Shown here one piece after another: positions 25,530 through 36,798 of a stretch of DNA of 64,000 nt. The stretch spans positions 19,657-83,656 of the forward strand of contig JAUTCQ010000008.1 of NCBI GenBank assembly GCA_030673845.1. The letters run 5' to 3'. Source of the stretch: Verrucomicrobiota bacterium JB022 (GTDB lineage Bacteria; Verrucomicrobiota; Verrucomicrobiia; Opitutales; Oceanipulchritudinaceae). Under the pieces are notes generated by a model that saw only the letters and a program-made list of their open reading frames with translations, searched no databases and was not told where the DNA came from. The position numbers and the translations under genes were made by a program. Numbering within the stretch: position 1 is the stretch's first letter; each line of letters starts with the position of its first letter.

Positions 25530-26549
25530 CTATTTACGGATGATCCGGTCGAAGGTGTCACCACGGAAAAAGTGCCGCGGGCCGTCGCTGAGCAGGAAAT
25601 CATGCGGGAAGCCCAGCTCGATGGCACTCACCTGGTCCAGCCGCTCGACCTGTTCGGGCGAAAGCTCCCAATCGACGCAGGCGATGTTATCCTTCAGCTG
25701 GTCGAGCTTGCGCGCTCCGACGATGGGGAGGGCACCCTTGGCGCGCAGCCAGTTGAGGGCGACCTGCGCAGGACTGTGACCCGCCTCCTTCGCCACCGCG
25801 ATCAGCTCATCGGCGATCTTCAGGTTGCGGTCGTTGAAGCGCTTGTCGTCGCCCCGGGTGGTGTCGACCTTGCCCTTGTTCTGGCTTGAGAACTTGCCGC
25901 TGAGCACGCCGGCCCCGAGCGGCGACCATGCGCAGACGGTCAGGCCCAGGTGGTCGGCCATCGGCGTAAGATCGCGCTCCACCGTGCGCTCGACCAGGCT
26001 GTATTCGATCTGCAGGCCAGCAAACGGCGTCCAGTCCTTCAACTCGGCCAGCGTATTGGCGCGGGCCACCAGCCATGCCGGCATGTCCGACACCCCGACG
26101 TGTAGCACCTTGCCTTGGCGCACCAGGTCATCCAGCGAGCGCATCACTTCGTCGATCGGGGTGATGAAATCCCACGCGTGCAGCCACAGCACATCAAGGT
26201 GATCGGTCTGCAGGCGCTTCAAACTACCTTCAACGGACTGGCGCAGGTTTTTGCGGTGGTTGCCCCCACTGTTGGGGTCGTCCTGCCGCTTCATGAACGT
26301 ATATTTGGTCGCGATGACAAAGCGGTCGCGCTCTTTCTTCGCAAACTCGCCCACAAACTTCTCGCTCGTGCCGCCGGTGTAGCCATCGGCCGTGTCGATA
26401 AAGTTGCCGCCCGCATCCACGAACGCATCCCATTGCTGCTGCGACACCTTTTTGTCGGCGCCGAAGCCCCAGTCTTCCCCAAAAGTCATGGTGCCGAGCG
26501 ACAGCTCCGACACGCGCAAGCCTGTATTGCCAAGTAGTCGATAACGCAT
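25530..26549 (-). CDS. Aldo/keto reductase
   Basis: This 339-residue NADPH-dependent oxidoreductase has the AKR signature. The catalytic Asp-Tyr pair lies in FIDTADGYTGG, the lysine in VIATKYTF, and the histidine in VLWLHAWD. The NADPH-binding region reads ALPIVGARKLDQLKDN. The start ATG at 26549 puts RYRLLGNTGLRVSELSLGTMTFG at the N-terminus as in relatives. The substrate is unknown. The gene overlaps no other and is followed at once by the small helix-hairpin-helix gene. Confidence 0.93.
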   Translation of the reverse strand: MRYRLLGNTGLRVSELSLGTMTFGEDWGFGADKKVSQQQWDAFVDAGGNFIDTADGYTGGTSEKFVGEFAKKERDRFVIATKYTFMKRQDDPNSGGNHRKNLRQSVEGSLKRLQTDHLDVLWLHAWDFITPIDEVMRSLDDLVRQGKVLHVGVSDMPAWLVARANTLAELKDWTPFAGLQIEYSLVERTVERDLTPMADHLGLTVCAWSPLGAGVLSGKFSSQNKGKVDTTRGDDKRFNDRNLKIADELIAVAKEAGHSPAQVALNWLRAKGALPIVGARKLDQLKDNIACVDWELSPEQVERLDQVSAIELGFPHDFLLSDGPRHFFRGDTFDRIIRK

Positions 26550-26705
26550 GCCTGCACTGATACCACGCCTAGCGGCAGCCGCAAGCGGGTGGGGGAGGGA
26601 GAGCGGAAAGGCCAAGGATTTTTTCCCTTGCCTCGCTGGTGATGTGCAGGAACGTTATTTTGCGGTTGCCGTAGATGACGGAATATCAGAAGCTGTTTGG
26701 TAGTG

Positions 26706-27479
26706 ATGAAATTATCTTCTATGTCCTGTCTCGCCCTGGCTTTGGCAGTCTCCGTGAATGGAGCTGTCGGTCTGGATGTCTCCGATATCATGTTTGTGGG
26801 CTACTCTTCGGATGGCGACACCGACGACTTTTCCTTCGTTTTGTTCGAGGATTTGACGGCGGGGACCGAGATTCGCTTTACCGATCACGCCTGGAACGGC
26901 ACCGCGTTCGATACCAGCAATATCAACTCGGACGGTGAAATCGTCTGGACGGCCGACAGCGCCCTCGGCGCGGGTAGCGTGGTGCGCATTTCCATGACCA
27001 CCGAACAGAATACCACTGCCACGTTCGGTTCCGTTTCCGGTTCGTTCGGTTCGTCGAATCTGTCGGGCGCCGGCGATGTATTCTTCGCCTTCCAAGGCTC
27101 CCTGACCTCCCCCAGCTTCATCCATGGTTTAAACTATCGGGGCGCTTACAACACGCCTGCCGTCGGGAGCGGTTTCGACTCGCTCTTGCCCGACGCCCTG
27201 GATGTGCCCAATGGTAACATTCTGGTGAGATCGGGAAGCTCCCCGGACAACGGTGAGTATACGATTGACCGGGAGCTGGCGGATTTCGCGGACAACAAGG
27301 CGCTGATCTCCGACCGCAACAACTGGTTCGTCTCGGATGATGATTTCGAGCTGGCTTACCTCACGATCCCCGGCCCCGAGGATCCTGGCCCGGTGGTCCC
27401 GGAGCCTGAGACCTATAGCCTGATCCTCGGCGCCGCCGCCTTCCTCGGCTTGGCATTCCGCCGCTTCCGCCGCGCGTAG
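26706..27479 (+). CDS. PEP-CTERM sorted exported protein
   Basis: This 257-residue protein has a signal peptide (LSSMSCLALALAVSVNGAVG), a beta-rich Gly/Ser/Asp mature region and a C-terminal PEP-CTERM tripartite signal: VPEPETYSLILGA, a hydrophobic helix and a basic FRRFRRA tail. Such proteins are processed by exosortase/archaeosortase-like enzymes and displayed on the surface or in extracellular matrix. The DFSFVLFEDLTAGTEIRFTD region resembles other Verrucomicrobial PEP-CTERM proteins of unknown role. A strong terminator follows. It is one of three such proteins in the window; the exosortase is not in the window. Confidence 0.9.
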   Translation: MKLSSMSCLALALAVSVNGAVGLDVSDIMFVGYSSDGDTDDFSFVLFEDLTAGTEIRFTDHAWNGTAFDTSNINSDGEIVWTADSALGAGSVVRISMTTEQNTTATFGSVSGSFGSSNLSGAGDVFFAFQGSLTSPSFIHGLNYRGAYNTPAVGSGFDSLLPDALDVPNGNILVRSGSSPDNGEYTIDRELADFADNKALISDRNNWFVSDDDFELAYLTIPGPEDPGPVVPEPETYSLILGAAAFLGLAFRRFRRA

Positions 27480-27506
27480 GCATACTTCGAGACGCTTTTT
27501 GATGGA

Positions 27507-27537
27507 GGCCATCGCTCACTCGTAGCGATGGCCTTTT
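27507..27537 (+). terminator. Rho-independent terminator of the PEP-CTERM gene
   Basis: GGCCATCGCT and AGCGATGGCC form a perfect 10-bp stem with a 7-base loop, followed by TTTTCGTTT, 27 bases after the stop codon. Confidence 0.9.
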
Positions 27538-27558
27538 CGTTTGAATCATGTCGGAGGC

Positions 27559-29361
27559 TCATCGTGCCGGGCTGCTGCCTGCGCCGAAGGCGGAATGAGA
27601 GGACGGCGGCAAAGGCTCGTTCCTGCCCGTGACCTGAAACGCCTGGCAATCGGGATCGAGTGCCTTGAAGTGAAAGAAGGTGGATACCTTTGGGGAATCG
27701 AGGCCGCCTCGGATTTGGCCGTGCAGCAGCGCGGCTCGCGAAATGTCCCCCTCTCTCTTGCCGGAAAACCTGCCATCTTGAAGCGAGGCGATGGATAGAC
27801 GGTAGTCTGCGCCTTCTTGGCCATCCTTTACTTCGCTGACTCGGCAGCTGTAGATGCGGATGGTCTCGTCTGATGCCTCGGCTGCCATGACAAAAGTCTG
27901 TCCTAACTGAATTTCGCCACTTACGCTTTCGCCGAGCGAGACCACGGAAATGCCCGCCGCTGCTAGCGTCTGACGGTTCATCCAGCTGGAAGGCGTGTCA
28001 TCTTCTCCCAGAAGCTGATTTGCGACCTCCTCGAAGCGCTCGGCCTGTTTCTGGTCCCAATACGGGGAGTCAAGGTAGGAGCGAAGCAAGAGGGATCGTA
28101 TCTTGTCTTGCGACCACTCAGGGTGCGCATGGACGATCAGCGGCAGATAATCGACCTTCAGCGATTTGCCCGCATCATGAAGATCTAGCGCTTGCGCGAT
28201 GAACGCCTGCCGTTGCTCCGGAGACCACCAGGTTTCCAAAGCGAAAAGGATGTCCAGCGGCTGGTCCGTCTCGAACGCCCTTTGGGTTGCAGCCCGGTAC
28301 TCGTCGTCCCCCATCGTATGTTGGTGGAAAATGAAAAATTCACGCGGCTGGGGATTCGTTTCGGCTGAGGATTGCTCATGAATCCCCCAGGGGTGGACTG
28401 GTTCTGGGGCCTGCCAGCGGATGACCAGCTGTTCGTGGGGGCCTCGATTGAGTTGCAGGATCGTGTAAGCAGGGGCCTCGTCTAAATAAACCTCGATGGC
28501 CCAATCTTCCTCCAGGGCTTGCCTGACCTGCGCGAGCGGTTGGCTGCTATCGGCCGGGACTGTAAAACGCCAGGTGGAGACGTCGTGGCGAAAGAGCGCC
28601 GGCCCGCTATAGAGCAACTCCGGTTCAAAGGCGGCCAACGAGGCCGGAAGTTGAAAGGGAGTGTGCGACGGGTAGAAAAAGGCGGGTAGGGCCTGCTCAA
28701 GGTCGAAACCTGCTTCGGTTTCGCGAAACGCCCGTGCGACAATAGAGCCTGCGATTTCGTCCGCGATCTTTCTCTCAAAAGCGGAGCCCAAGGTCAGTCC
28801 TATGTGTTCCGCTTGCACTCTAACCACCCCCGTTACGCTATCTTGCGAGGCTAGCGGGAAGCGCTGAAAAAGGGTCGGATATTCGGGATTCTGGAACGCA
28901 GGCCCCATTCCGTAGCGAACCTCCACCGTCTGGGCACGCTTCGGCGGCAGATTGTGCGAACGCTCATGCTGCAGTAATTCGATGAAGAGCCAGAGATCGG
29001 GCGGGAGCGCGCTTGCCTCCGTCGCCAGAATTACCGATTCGACCTGCGGATGCTCTTTGAGGTGCTCCGCTGTCGCGCGGACAACTTCCTCGGCGAGGAG
29101 GGAGCCGCCGCCGCCCACCCATACACGTAGCGGGCGTCGCAGTTGCTGCTGATCGTAGCTCGGGTCCAGCCTCTGGCAAGAGCTTTGGGTGGCCAGTGTA
29201 TGGGCTCCTGCCTGGAAGCTGAAGGGAAGAAGCCTGCCATGCCCAGCTGCTTCGATCAAAATTGCCGCCAGCAGTGCAATCCCGAGCGCGGAGCCAATGG
29301 CCACCCATATCTTTTGTATCTTCGTCACCCCAAGGAGGCTATCGTTTAGAATCGTAAGCAC
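27559..29361 (-). CDS. Hypothetical large protein with one N-terminal membrane anchor
   Basis: This 600-residue protein has a single hydrophobic helix at about residues 18-38 (VAIGSALGIALLAAILIEAAG) and a long soluble, probably extracytoplasmic part. No enzyme motif or domain was recognised. Local features are an RPLRVWVGGGGSLLAEEV segment after the anchor, an EFFIFHQHTMGDDEYRAATQ stretch in the middle and a mixed alpha/beta composition. It is alone, convergent with a PEP-CTERM gene and divergent from the toxin-antitoxin-like pair. It is probably lineage-specific. Confidence 0.5.
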   Translation of the reverse strand: MLTILNDSLLGVTKIQKIWVAIGSALGIALLAAILIEAAGHGRLLPFSFQAGAHTLATQSSCQRLDPSYDQQQLRRPLRVWVGGGGSLLAEEVVRATAEHLKEHPQVESVILATEASALPPDLWLFIELLQHERSHNLPPKRAQTVEVRYGMGPAFQNPEYPTLFQRFPLASQDSVTGVVRVQAEHIGLTLGSAFERKIADEIAGSIVARAFRETEAGFDLEQALPAFFYPSHTPFQLPASLAAFEPELLYSGPALFRHDVSTWRFTVPADSSQPLAQVRQALEEDWAIEVYLDEAPAYTILQLNRGPHEQLVIRWQAPEPVHPWGIHEQSSAETNPQPREFFIFHQHTMGDDEYRAATQRAFETDQPLDILFALETWWSPEQRQAFIAQALDLHDAGKSLKVDYLPLIVHAHPEWSQDKIRSLLLRSYLDSPYWDQKQAERFEEVANQLLGEDDTPSSWMNRQTLAAAGISVVSLGESVSGEIQLGQTFVMAAEASDETIRIYSCRVSEVKDGQEGADYRLSIASLQDGRFSGKREGDISRAALLHGQIRGGLDSPKVSTFFHFKALDPDCQAFQVTGRNEPLPPSSHSAFGAGSSPAR

Positions 29362-29416
29362 AAGCTTCTTGTTGTGGGTGAGGTTTAAGGCTGTTGCGGT
29401 CAGCGTCTGTCGATTC

Positions 29417-29437
29417 AGTTTGCCTGCTTTGCAAACT
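29417..29437. promoter_or_regulatory. Inverted repeat 20 bp upstream of the DUF433 antitoxin-like gene
   Basis: AGTTTGC and GCAAACT form perfect 7-base arms around 7 bases, ending 19 bases before the ATG of the DUF433 gene. A palindrome in this position is what an autoregulated toxin-antitoxin operon would be expected to have; binding is inferred. Confidence 0.45.
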
Positions 29438-29456
29438 TTAGAAAAGATAGAAAAGC

Positions 29457-29684
29457 ATGCACAACTACCCTCACATCGTGTCGGTCCCCGGGGTGATGCA
29501 GGGAAAGCCTTGTATCAAGGGAACTCGCATTACGGTTGCCAACATCGTGCGCCAGATTGGCGATGGGCGTTCGGTAGAAGCAATCTGCGCCGATTACCCC
29601 CAGCTTGCTCCTGAAGCTATTCGCGAAGCTCTCTTGTTCTCTTCAGAGTTGGCCAGCTTCGAGACATACGAGCTTGTCAGCTAA
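29457..29684 (+). CDS. DUF433 family antitoxin-like protein
   Basis: This 75-residue protein matches the DUF433 family: VMQGKPCIKGTRITVANIVRQIGDGRSVEAICADYPQL, with the GKPxIKGTRI motif and a helix-turn-helix-like C-terminus. DUF433 proteins are commonly encoded just before a DUF5615 PIN-like protein and are thought to act as the antitoxin and DNA-binding repressor. Here the stop overlaps the start of the next gene (TAATG), which is typical of coupled toxin-antitoxin pairs. Confidence 0.85.
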   Translation: MHNYPHIVSVPGVMQGKPCIKGTRITVANIVRQIGDGRSVEAICADYPQLAPEAIREALLFSSELASFETYELVS

Positions 29685-30046
29685 TGCGAATCGTGCTCGA
29701 CGAGAATCTACCTTCTTCCTGGAAGGCGGAACTGGCACAGGAAGGGCACGAGGCTTGGCACTGGCTGGAGTTGGGCAAGGGCGGAACTCCAGATGAAATT
29801 GTTTTTGAAAAGGCAGCCCAACTGGAGGCGGTTCTACTGACTCAAGACCTTGATTTTGGAGAGATACTTGCCCGTACGGGTAACCAAACTCCAAGTGTGA
29901 TCCAGTTGAGGGTGGAATCGCCGATTCCGCAAATCTGCGGGCGGGACATTCGGCAAGTTCTGCGAGAACAGGGCCGTGCATTGGCTGCAGGCTGCTTGAT
30001 TACCTACGACGGCAAACGACACCGCATCCGCCTCCTCCCACTGTGA
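29684..30046 (+). CDS. DUF5615 PIN-like toxin-like protein
   Basis: This 120-residue protein has the PIN-like core of DUF5615: an N-terminal MRIVLDENLPSSWKAEL strand with acidic residues, a central VLLTQDLDFGEILA motif with two conserved aspartates, and a C-terminal half with ITYDGKRHRIRLLPL. These proteins are predicted RNases or RNA-binding toxins paired with DUF433 antitoxins. Coding overlap with the upstream gene supports that role. Toxicity has not been shown for most members, so the toxin label is an inference. Confidence 0.82.
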   Translation: MRIVLDENLPSSWKAELAQEGHEAWHWLELGKGGTPDEIVFEKAAQLEAVLLTQDLDFGEILARTGNQTPSVIQLRVESPIPQICGRDIRQVLREQGRALAAGCLITYDGKRHRIRLLPL

Positions 30047-30064
30047 CACCCCTTGCGCACTCCT

Positions 30065-30080
30065 TGTCTCAAGTGAGACA
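30065..30080. promoter_or_regulatory. Small inverted repeat between the DUF5615 gene and dnaK
   Basis: TGTCTC and GAGACA form 6-base arms with a 4-base centre about 60 bases upstream of the candidate dnaK promoter. It could be an operator or the 3' end hairpin of the toxin-antitoxin transcript; there is no T tract. It does not match CIRCE. Confidence 0.25.
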
Positions 30081-30138
30081 TGAGGTGGGACATTGATGAG
30101 GGTTTGGCACACTTTGGATTGGGCAAATAGCGTAGTTT

Positions 30139-30167
30139 TTGACGTTTAAGCTGTTGTTATATATTAA
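30139..30167 (+). promoter_or_regulatory. Candidate sigma-70-type promoter of dnaK
   Basis: TTGACG at 30139-30144 and TATTAA at 30162-30167 are separated by 17 bases, and the interval is AT-rich. It lies about 50 bases upstream of the dnaK start. No CIRCE element (TTAGCACTC-N9-GAGTGCTAA) is visible around it. Confidence 0.5.
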
Positions 30168-30191
30168 CTTGTGAGAAATGTTTCCGTTTGG

Positions 30192-30217
30192 GCCTCCAGC
30201 CTGCTGGAAGGGGAGGC
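30192..30217 (+). promoter_or_regulatory. Hairpin that would cover the dnaK ribosome binding site
   Basis: GCCT at 30192-30195 pairs with AGGC at 30214-30217 and CCAG at 30196-30199 pairs with CTGG at 30204-30207, leaving an AAGGGG bulge. The 3' arm contains part of the GGGGAGG ribosome binding site immediately upstream of ATG. Such a structure could act as an RNA thermometer; this is an inference from pairing alone. Confidence 0.35.
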
Positions 30218-30219
30218 AA

Positions 30220-32151
<1,932 letters not shown>

Positions 32152-32162
32152 CAACCTTTTGC

Positions 32163-32198
32163 TCCCCGTCGCGGGCGTTCTGCGGCGGGGACTCCTTT
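32163..32198 (+). terminator. Possible terminator after dnaK
   Basis: TCCCCGTCGC pairs with GCGGCGGGGA (one G-T pair) across a 9-base loop, followed by CTCCTTTT. The T tract is interrupted, so readthrough into groESL is possible. Confidence 0.5.
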
Positions 32199-32275
32199 TG
32201 GCTCGATGGCGGCACTGCCCGCCCGGCCGGATACCTTAAACCAAGAAAAACTCAACCATTAGTCTGACATCTACT

Positions 32276-32566
32276 ATGGCGAACGTGAATATCACCCCTC
32301 TCGGCGATCGAGTGCTGGTCAAGCCCGTCACGGCGGACGAAGAAGTGAAGGGCGGGATCATCATCCCCGACTCGGCTAAGGAAAAGCCCACTACCGCAGA
32401 AGTGCTCGCCCTCGGCACCGGCAAGAAGGACGGCGAAGACTACAAGTTCACCGTCAGCGTCGGCGACCGCGTGATCATCAGCAAGTACGGCGGCACCGTG
32501 GTGAAGTACGACAACGTCGAATACACCATCCTGCGCGAAGACGACATCCTCGGCATCGTCCGCTAA
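32276..32566 (+). CDS. groES: Co-chaperonin GroES
   Basis: This 96-residue protein is the heptameric lid of the chaperonin. It has the standard start [15 protein letters not shown], the mobile-loop region [20 protein letters not shown] and the end EDDILGIVR. No clear ribosome binding site precedes the ATG; the region just upstream is A-rich. It is 54 bases ahead of groEL and surely shares its transcript. Confidence 0.98.
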   Translation: MANVNITPLGDRVLVKPVTADEEVKGGIIIPDSAKEKPTTAEVLALGTGKKDGEDYKFTVSVGDRVIISKYGGTVVKYDNVEYTILREDDILGIVR

Positions 32567-32599
32567 GGCCGACCTCGCCTGACAACCTCCTACTGATAA

Positions 32600-34258
<1,659 letters not shown>

Positions 34259-34304
34259 GGCACCCGCCTTACCGGCCCTCCCCACCAAAATCACTTGCTC
34301 ATTC

Positions 34305-34337
34305 GCTCCCGGTGCCCCGCGCGCCGGGAGCTTTTTT
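34305..34337 (+). terminator. Rho-independent terminator of groEL
   Basis: GCTCCCGG and CCGGGAGC form a perfect 8-bp stem followed by six T, shortly after the groEL stop codon. Confidence 0.93.
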
Positions 34338-34392
34338 GTGGTCTGGTGTTGTCCTTGTGAGACTACCGCTACGGCATATGATTATGCGTTAT

Positions 34393-34525
34393 TTTAACCA
34401 CAAAAAGCACAGAATCCACAAAAACCAAACCCTATCTAAAATGAGTGCTTCCATGTCTGGACTTTCACTTTGCCACTCCCCGCTTGTGTTTCTCTTTTGT
34501 GAATTCTGTGCTTTTTGTGGTTAAA
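34393..34525. repeat. 133-bp palindromic intergenic element (MITE-like)
   Basis: The left arm (34393-34424) begins TTTAACCACAAAAAGCACAG and the right arm (34494-34525) is its near-perfect reverse complement, with about 30 of 32 positions matching. About 70 bases of non-coding, lower-GC sequence lie between. No gene crosses it. Terminal inverted repeats with no open reading frame suggest a miniature inverted-repeat element. It sits between the groEL and cimA terminators. Confidence 0.7.
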
Positions 34526-34568
34526 GTTTATACCGTGGATTTTCCCGCACCGACCAAGAAGCAGGCAT

Positions 34569-34604
34569 AAAAAACGCCCGGCTCGAACAACATCGAACCG
34601 GGCG
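34569..34604 (-). terminator. Rho-independent terminator of cimA
   Basis: On the minus strand CGCCCGGTTCGA pairs with TCGAGCCGGGCG (one mismatch) and is followed by a T run, 25 bases after the cimA stop. Confidence 0.9.
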
Positions 34605-34628
34605 CGAAGAACAAACGGGTGACGACCT

Positions 34629-36239
34629 CTACACTGCGGCGGGTGCGGCCTGTTGCTGCAGCTTCATCAGCTTGAAGCGGTAGGAGTCGCGGAGGGCCTG
34701 CCAAGAGGCTTCGATGATGTTGGGCGAAGCGCCGCAGGTCCACCAATCCTGCTCGCCGTCGCTGGAATTGATCAGCACCTGCACGATGGAGTCGGTGCCG
34801 CTGTTGGCCTGGAGGATGCGCACCTTGTAATCCGCGAGGTGGACGTTTTGCAGCTCGGGGAAGTGCGTGCCGAAGGCCTTGCGCGCGGCGTGGTCGAGCG
34901 CGCCGACCGGGCCGCCGCTTTCGGCGATGGCGAGGTGCACTTCGTCGTCGTTGTTGACGCGGAGTTTGATCACCGCCTCGGCGATCACCTCTTCGCGCTC
35001 GCGCACCACTTCGGAGATCGTGCGGTAGCTGACGAGCTTGAAGTTGTCTTCGAGGCCATGGAAGTGCTCGTTGAGCAGCACTTCAAAGGACGCATCGGCG
35101 TTCTCGAACTCGTAGCCCACGTTTTCGAGCTCCTTGAGGCGCTGGAGGAACGAGCGCATCTCAGGGCTCTTGTGGTCGACGTCGATGCCCAGCTCGGCCG
35201 CCTTCATCGCCACGCTGCTGCCGCCCGCCATGTCGCTGAGCAAGATGCGCTGGCGGTTGCCGACCGTCTCCGGCTGGATGTGCTCGTAGCTGTGCGCCAC
35301 CTTTTGCGCCGCGTTGGCGTGCACGCCGCCCTTGTGGGCAAACGCGCTCTGGCCGACCCACGGGGCCTTTTTGTTGGCCACCTGGTTGGCGTAGCGGGCC
35401 ACTTCGAGCGAAAACGGGCGCCACTGGGGCAGGCTGGCCCGGCAGTTGACCGGGTAGCCGAGCTTGAGCGCGAGGTTGGGCACGATCGTCGTGAGGTCGG
35501 CATTGCCGACGCGCTCGCCGTAGCCGTTCATGGTGCCCTGGACGAGTGTGGCGCCGGCTTCGACGCCTGCCATGCTGACGGCGACGCCGAGGCCGCAGTC
35601 GTTGTGGCAGTGCATGCCGATGCGCGTGTTGGGGAAGTGGGCCACGACCTTGCGCACCGTCTCCTGCAGCCAGCTGACCATCGAGCCGCCGTTGGTATCG
35701 CAGAGCGTGAGGCACTGGGCACCGCCGCGTTCGGCTGCTTCGAGGGTGGCCAGCGCGTAGGCCGGGTCGTCCTTGTAACCGTCGAAAAAGTGCTCGGCAT
35801 CGTAGATCACCTCGCGGCCCTTGCTGGTGAGGAAGCGCACGGAGTCTTCGATCATACGCAGGTTTTCCTCCGGCGTGGTGCGCAGGACCTCCGTCACGTG
35901 CAGCAGCCAGGTCTTGCCAAAGATGGTGACGACGGGGGTGTCGGCGGCCACGAGGGTCGCGAGCTGCGCGTCGTCCTCCGCTTTGATGCCGGCGCGGCGG
36001 GTGGAGCCGAAGGCCGCCAGCTTGGCGTGCTGGAACTGGGCGCCGCGGGCCAGGTCGAAGAAGGCCATATCGCGCGGGTTGCTGCCCGGCCAGCCGCCTT
36101 CGATGTAGTCAAAGCCCATGGCGTCCATGCGCTGGGCGATGATCAGCTTGTCTTTGGCGGAAAAGGAGATGCCCTCGCCCTGCGTGCCGTCACGCAAAGT
36201 GGTATCGTAGATCAGAACGGGCGGTTTCTCGGAACTCAT
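34629..36239 (-). CDS. cimA: Citramalate synthase (alpha-isopropylmalate synthase-like)
   Basis: This 536-residue enzyme belongs to the DRE-TIM metallolyase family. It has YDTTLRDGTQGEGISFS at the start, metal and substrate sites in GMHCHNDCGLGVA and FAHKGGVHANA, and a C-terminal LeuA-type regulatory domain. The sequence YIEGGWPGSNPRD near residue 50 fits the CimA branch, which condenses pyruvate and acetyl-CoA to citramalate for isoleucine synthesis from pyruvate. The ATG at 36239 gives the family-like start. The gene is monocistronic with its own terminator. Homocitrate or isopropylmalate synthase activity is less likely but not excluded. Confidence 0.9.
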   Translation of the reverse strand: MSSEKPPVLIYDTTLRDGTQGEGISFSAKDKLIIAQRMDAMGFDYIEGGWPGSNPRDMAFFDLARGAQFQHAKLAAFGSTRRAGIKAEDDAQLATLVAADTPVVTIFGKTWLLHVTEVLRTTPEENLRMIEDSVRFLTSKGREVIYDAEHFFDGYKDDPAYALATLEAAERGGAQCLTLCDTNGGSMVSWLQETVRKVVAHFPNTRIGMHCHNDCGLGVAVSMAGVEAGATLVQGTMNGYGERVGNADLTTIVPNLALKLGYPVNCRASLPQWRPFSLEVARYANQVANKKAPWVGQSAFAHKGGVHANAAQKVAHSYEHIQPETVGNRQRILLSDMAGGSSVAMKAAELGIDVDHKSPEMRSFLQRLKELENVGYEFENADASFEVLLNEHFHGLEDNFKLVSYRTISEVVREREEVIAEAVIKLRVNNDDEVHLAIAESGGPVGALDHAARKAFGTHFPELQNVHLADYKVRILQANSGTDSIVQVLINSSDGEQDWWTCGASPNIIEASWQALRDSYRFKLMKLQQQAAPAAV

Positions 36240-36370
36240 GTCGGAAATAAGCAAAAGTGCAGTCTTGATGGGGGCCTCGTTGAGGCAAACGAAAAGATCG
36301 GACCGGCGGGAAAACCGGGAAAAGCGCAGCCCGGCGTGGGTGGGCTTGCAAAACAAAAGGCCAGGTCAAA

Positions 36371-36411
36371 GGGGCCGGTCGGCCGAAATCAGACGCACAA
36401 CAGCCGGCCCC
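36371..36411. other. Strong hairpin in the non-coding region between cimA and tRNA-Ser
   Basis: GGGGCCGG and CCGGCCCC pair perfectly (8 bp) around a 25-base centre. It lies about 130 bases upstream of cimA and could be a leader structure of the cimA transcript. There is no long T tract. The remainder of 36240-36628 holds nothing I can recognise apart from the tRNA's presumed promoter. Confidence 0.3.
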
Positions 36412-36628
36412 TCAGCTAATAATGAGGGTGCCAATAATCAGTCCGAGAATGAGCTGATGGCTGGGCATTACCCCACCAACAAGCCCCATCTCTGCCCGCC
36501 GGTCAAGCCTTTCGTTGCGCAAGTTCCGGCCATGCTCGCCCGCGCCGCCACCGCACCCGCCCCAGGATCACGATTTTTCCGATTGCCAGCCACCCCGCCG
36601 CCCCGTTTATTCTCGTTCTTTCGTCACC

Positions 36629-36718
36629 GGAGGCTTGGCAGAGTGGACGATTGCGGCGGTCTTGAAAACCGCAGGGCCCGCAAGGGTTCCGGGGGTTCGA
36701 ATCCCTCAGCCTCCGCCA
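36629..36718 (+). tRNA. tRNA-Ser (anticodon TGA)
   Basis: The acceptor stem GGAGGCT pairs with AGCCTCC. The anticodon stem GCGGT/ACCGC encloses the loop CTTGAAA, giving anticodon TGA. A long variable arm (GGGCCCGCAAGGGTTCC region) is typical of serine tRNAs. The T arm is GGGGGTTCGAATCCC and the 3' end encodes GCCA, so CCA is genomically encoded. The AT-rich PIN-like gene begins 80 bases downstream. Confidence 0.95.
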
Positions 36719-36798
36719 TTTTTTTTAGGGGTGGTGGCAGGAAAGCTGACATTGAAAAGCAGCTAGCATCTCTGTGGACTCTTGGAAAAGATTTTGAA

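Noticed and set aside
30047..30219. CIRCE (HrcA) operator upstream of dnaK
   Set aside because: The TTAGCACTC-N9-GAGTGCTAA pattern is absent; only an unrelated small inverted repeat is present.
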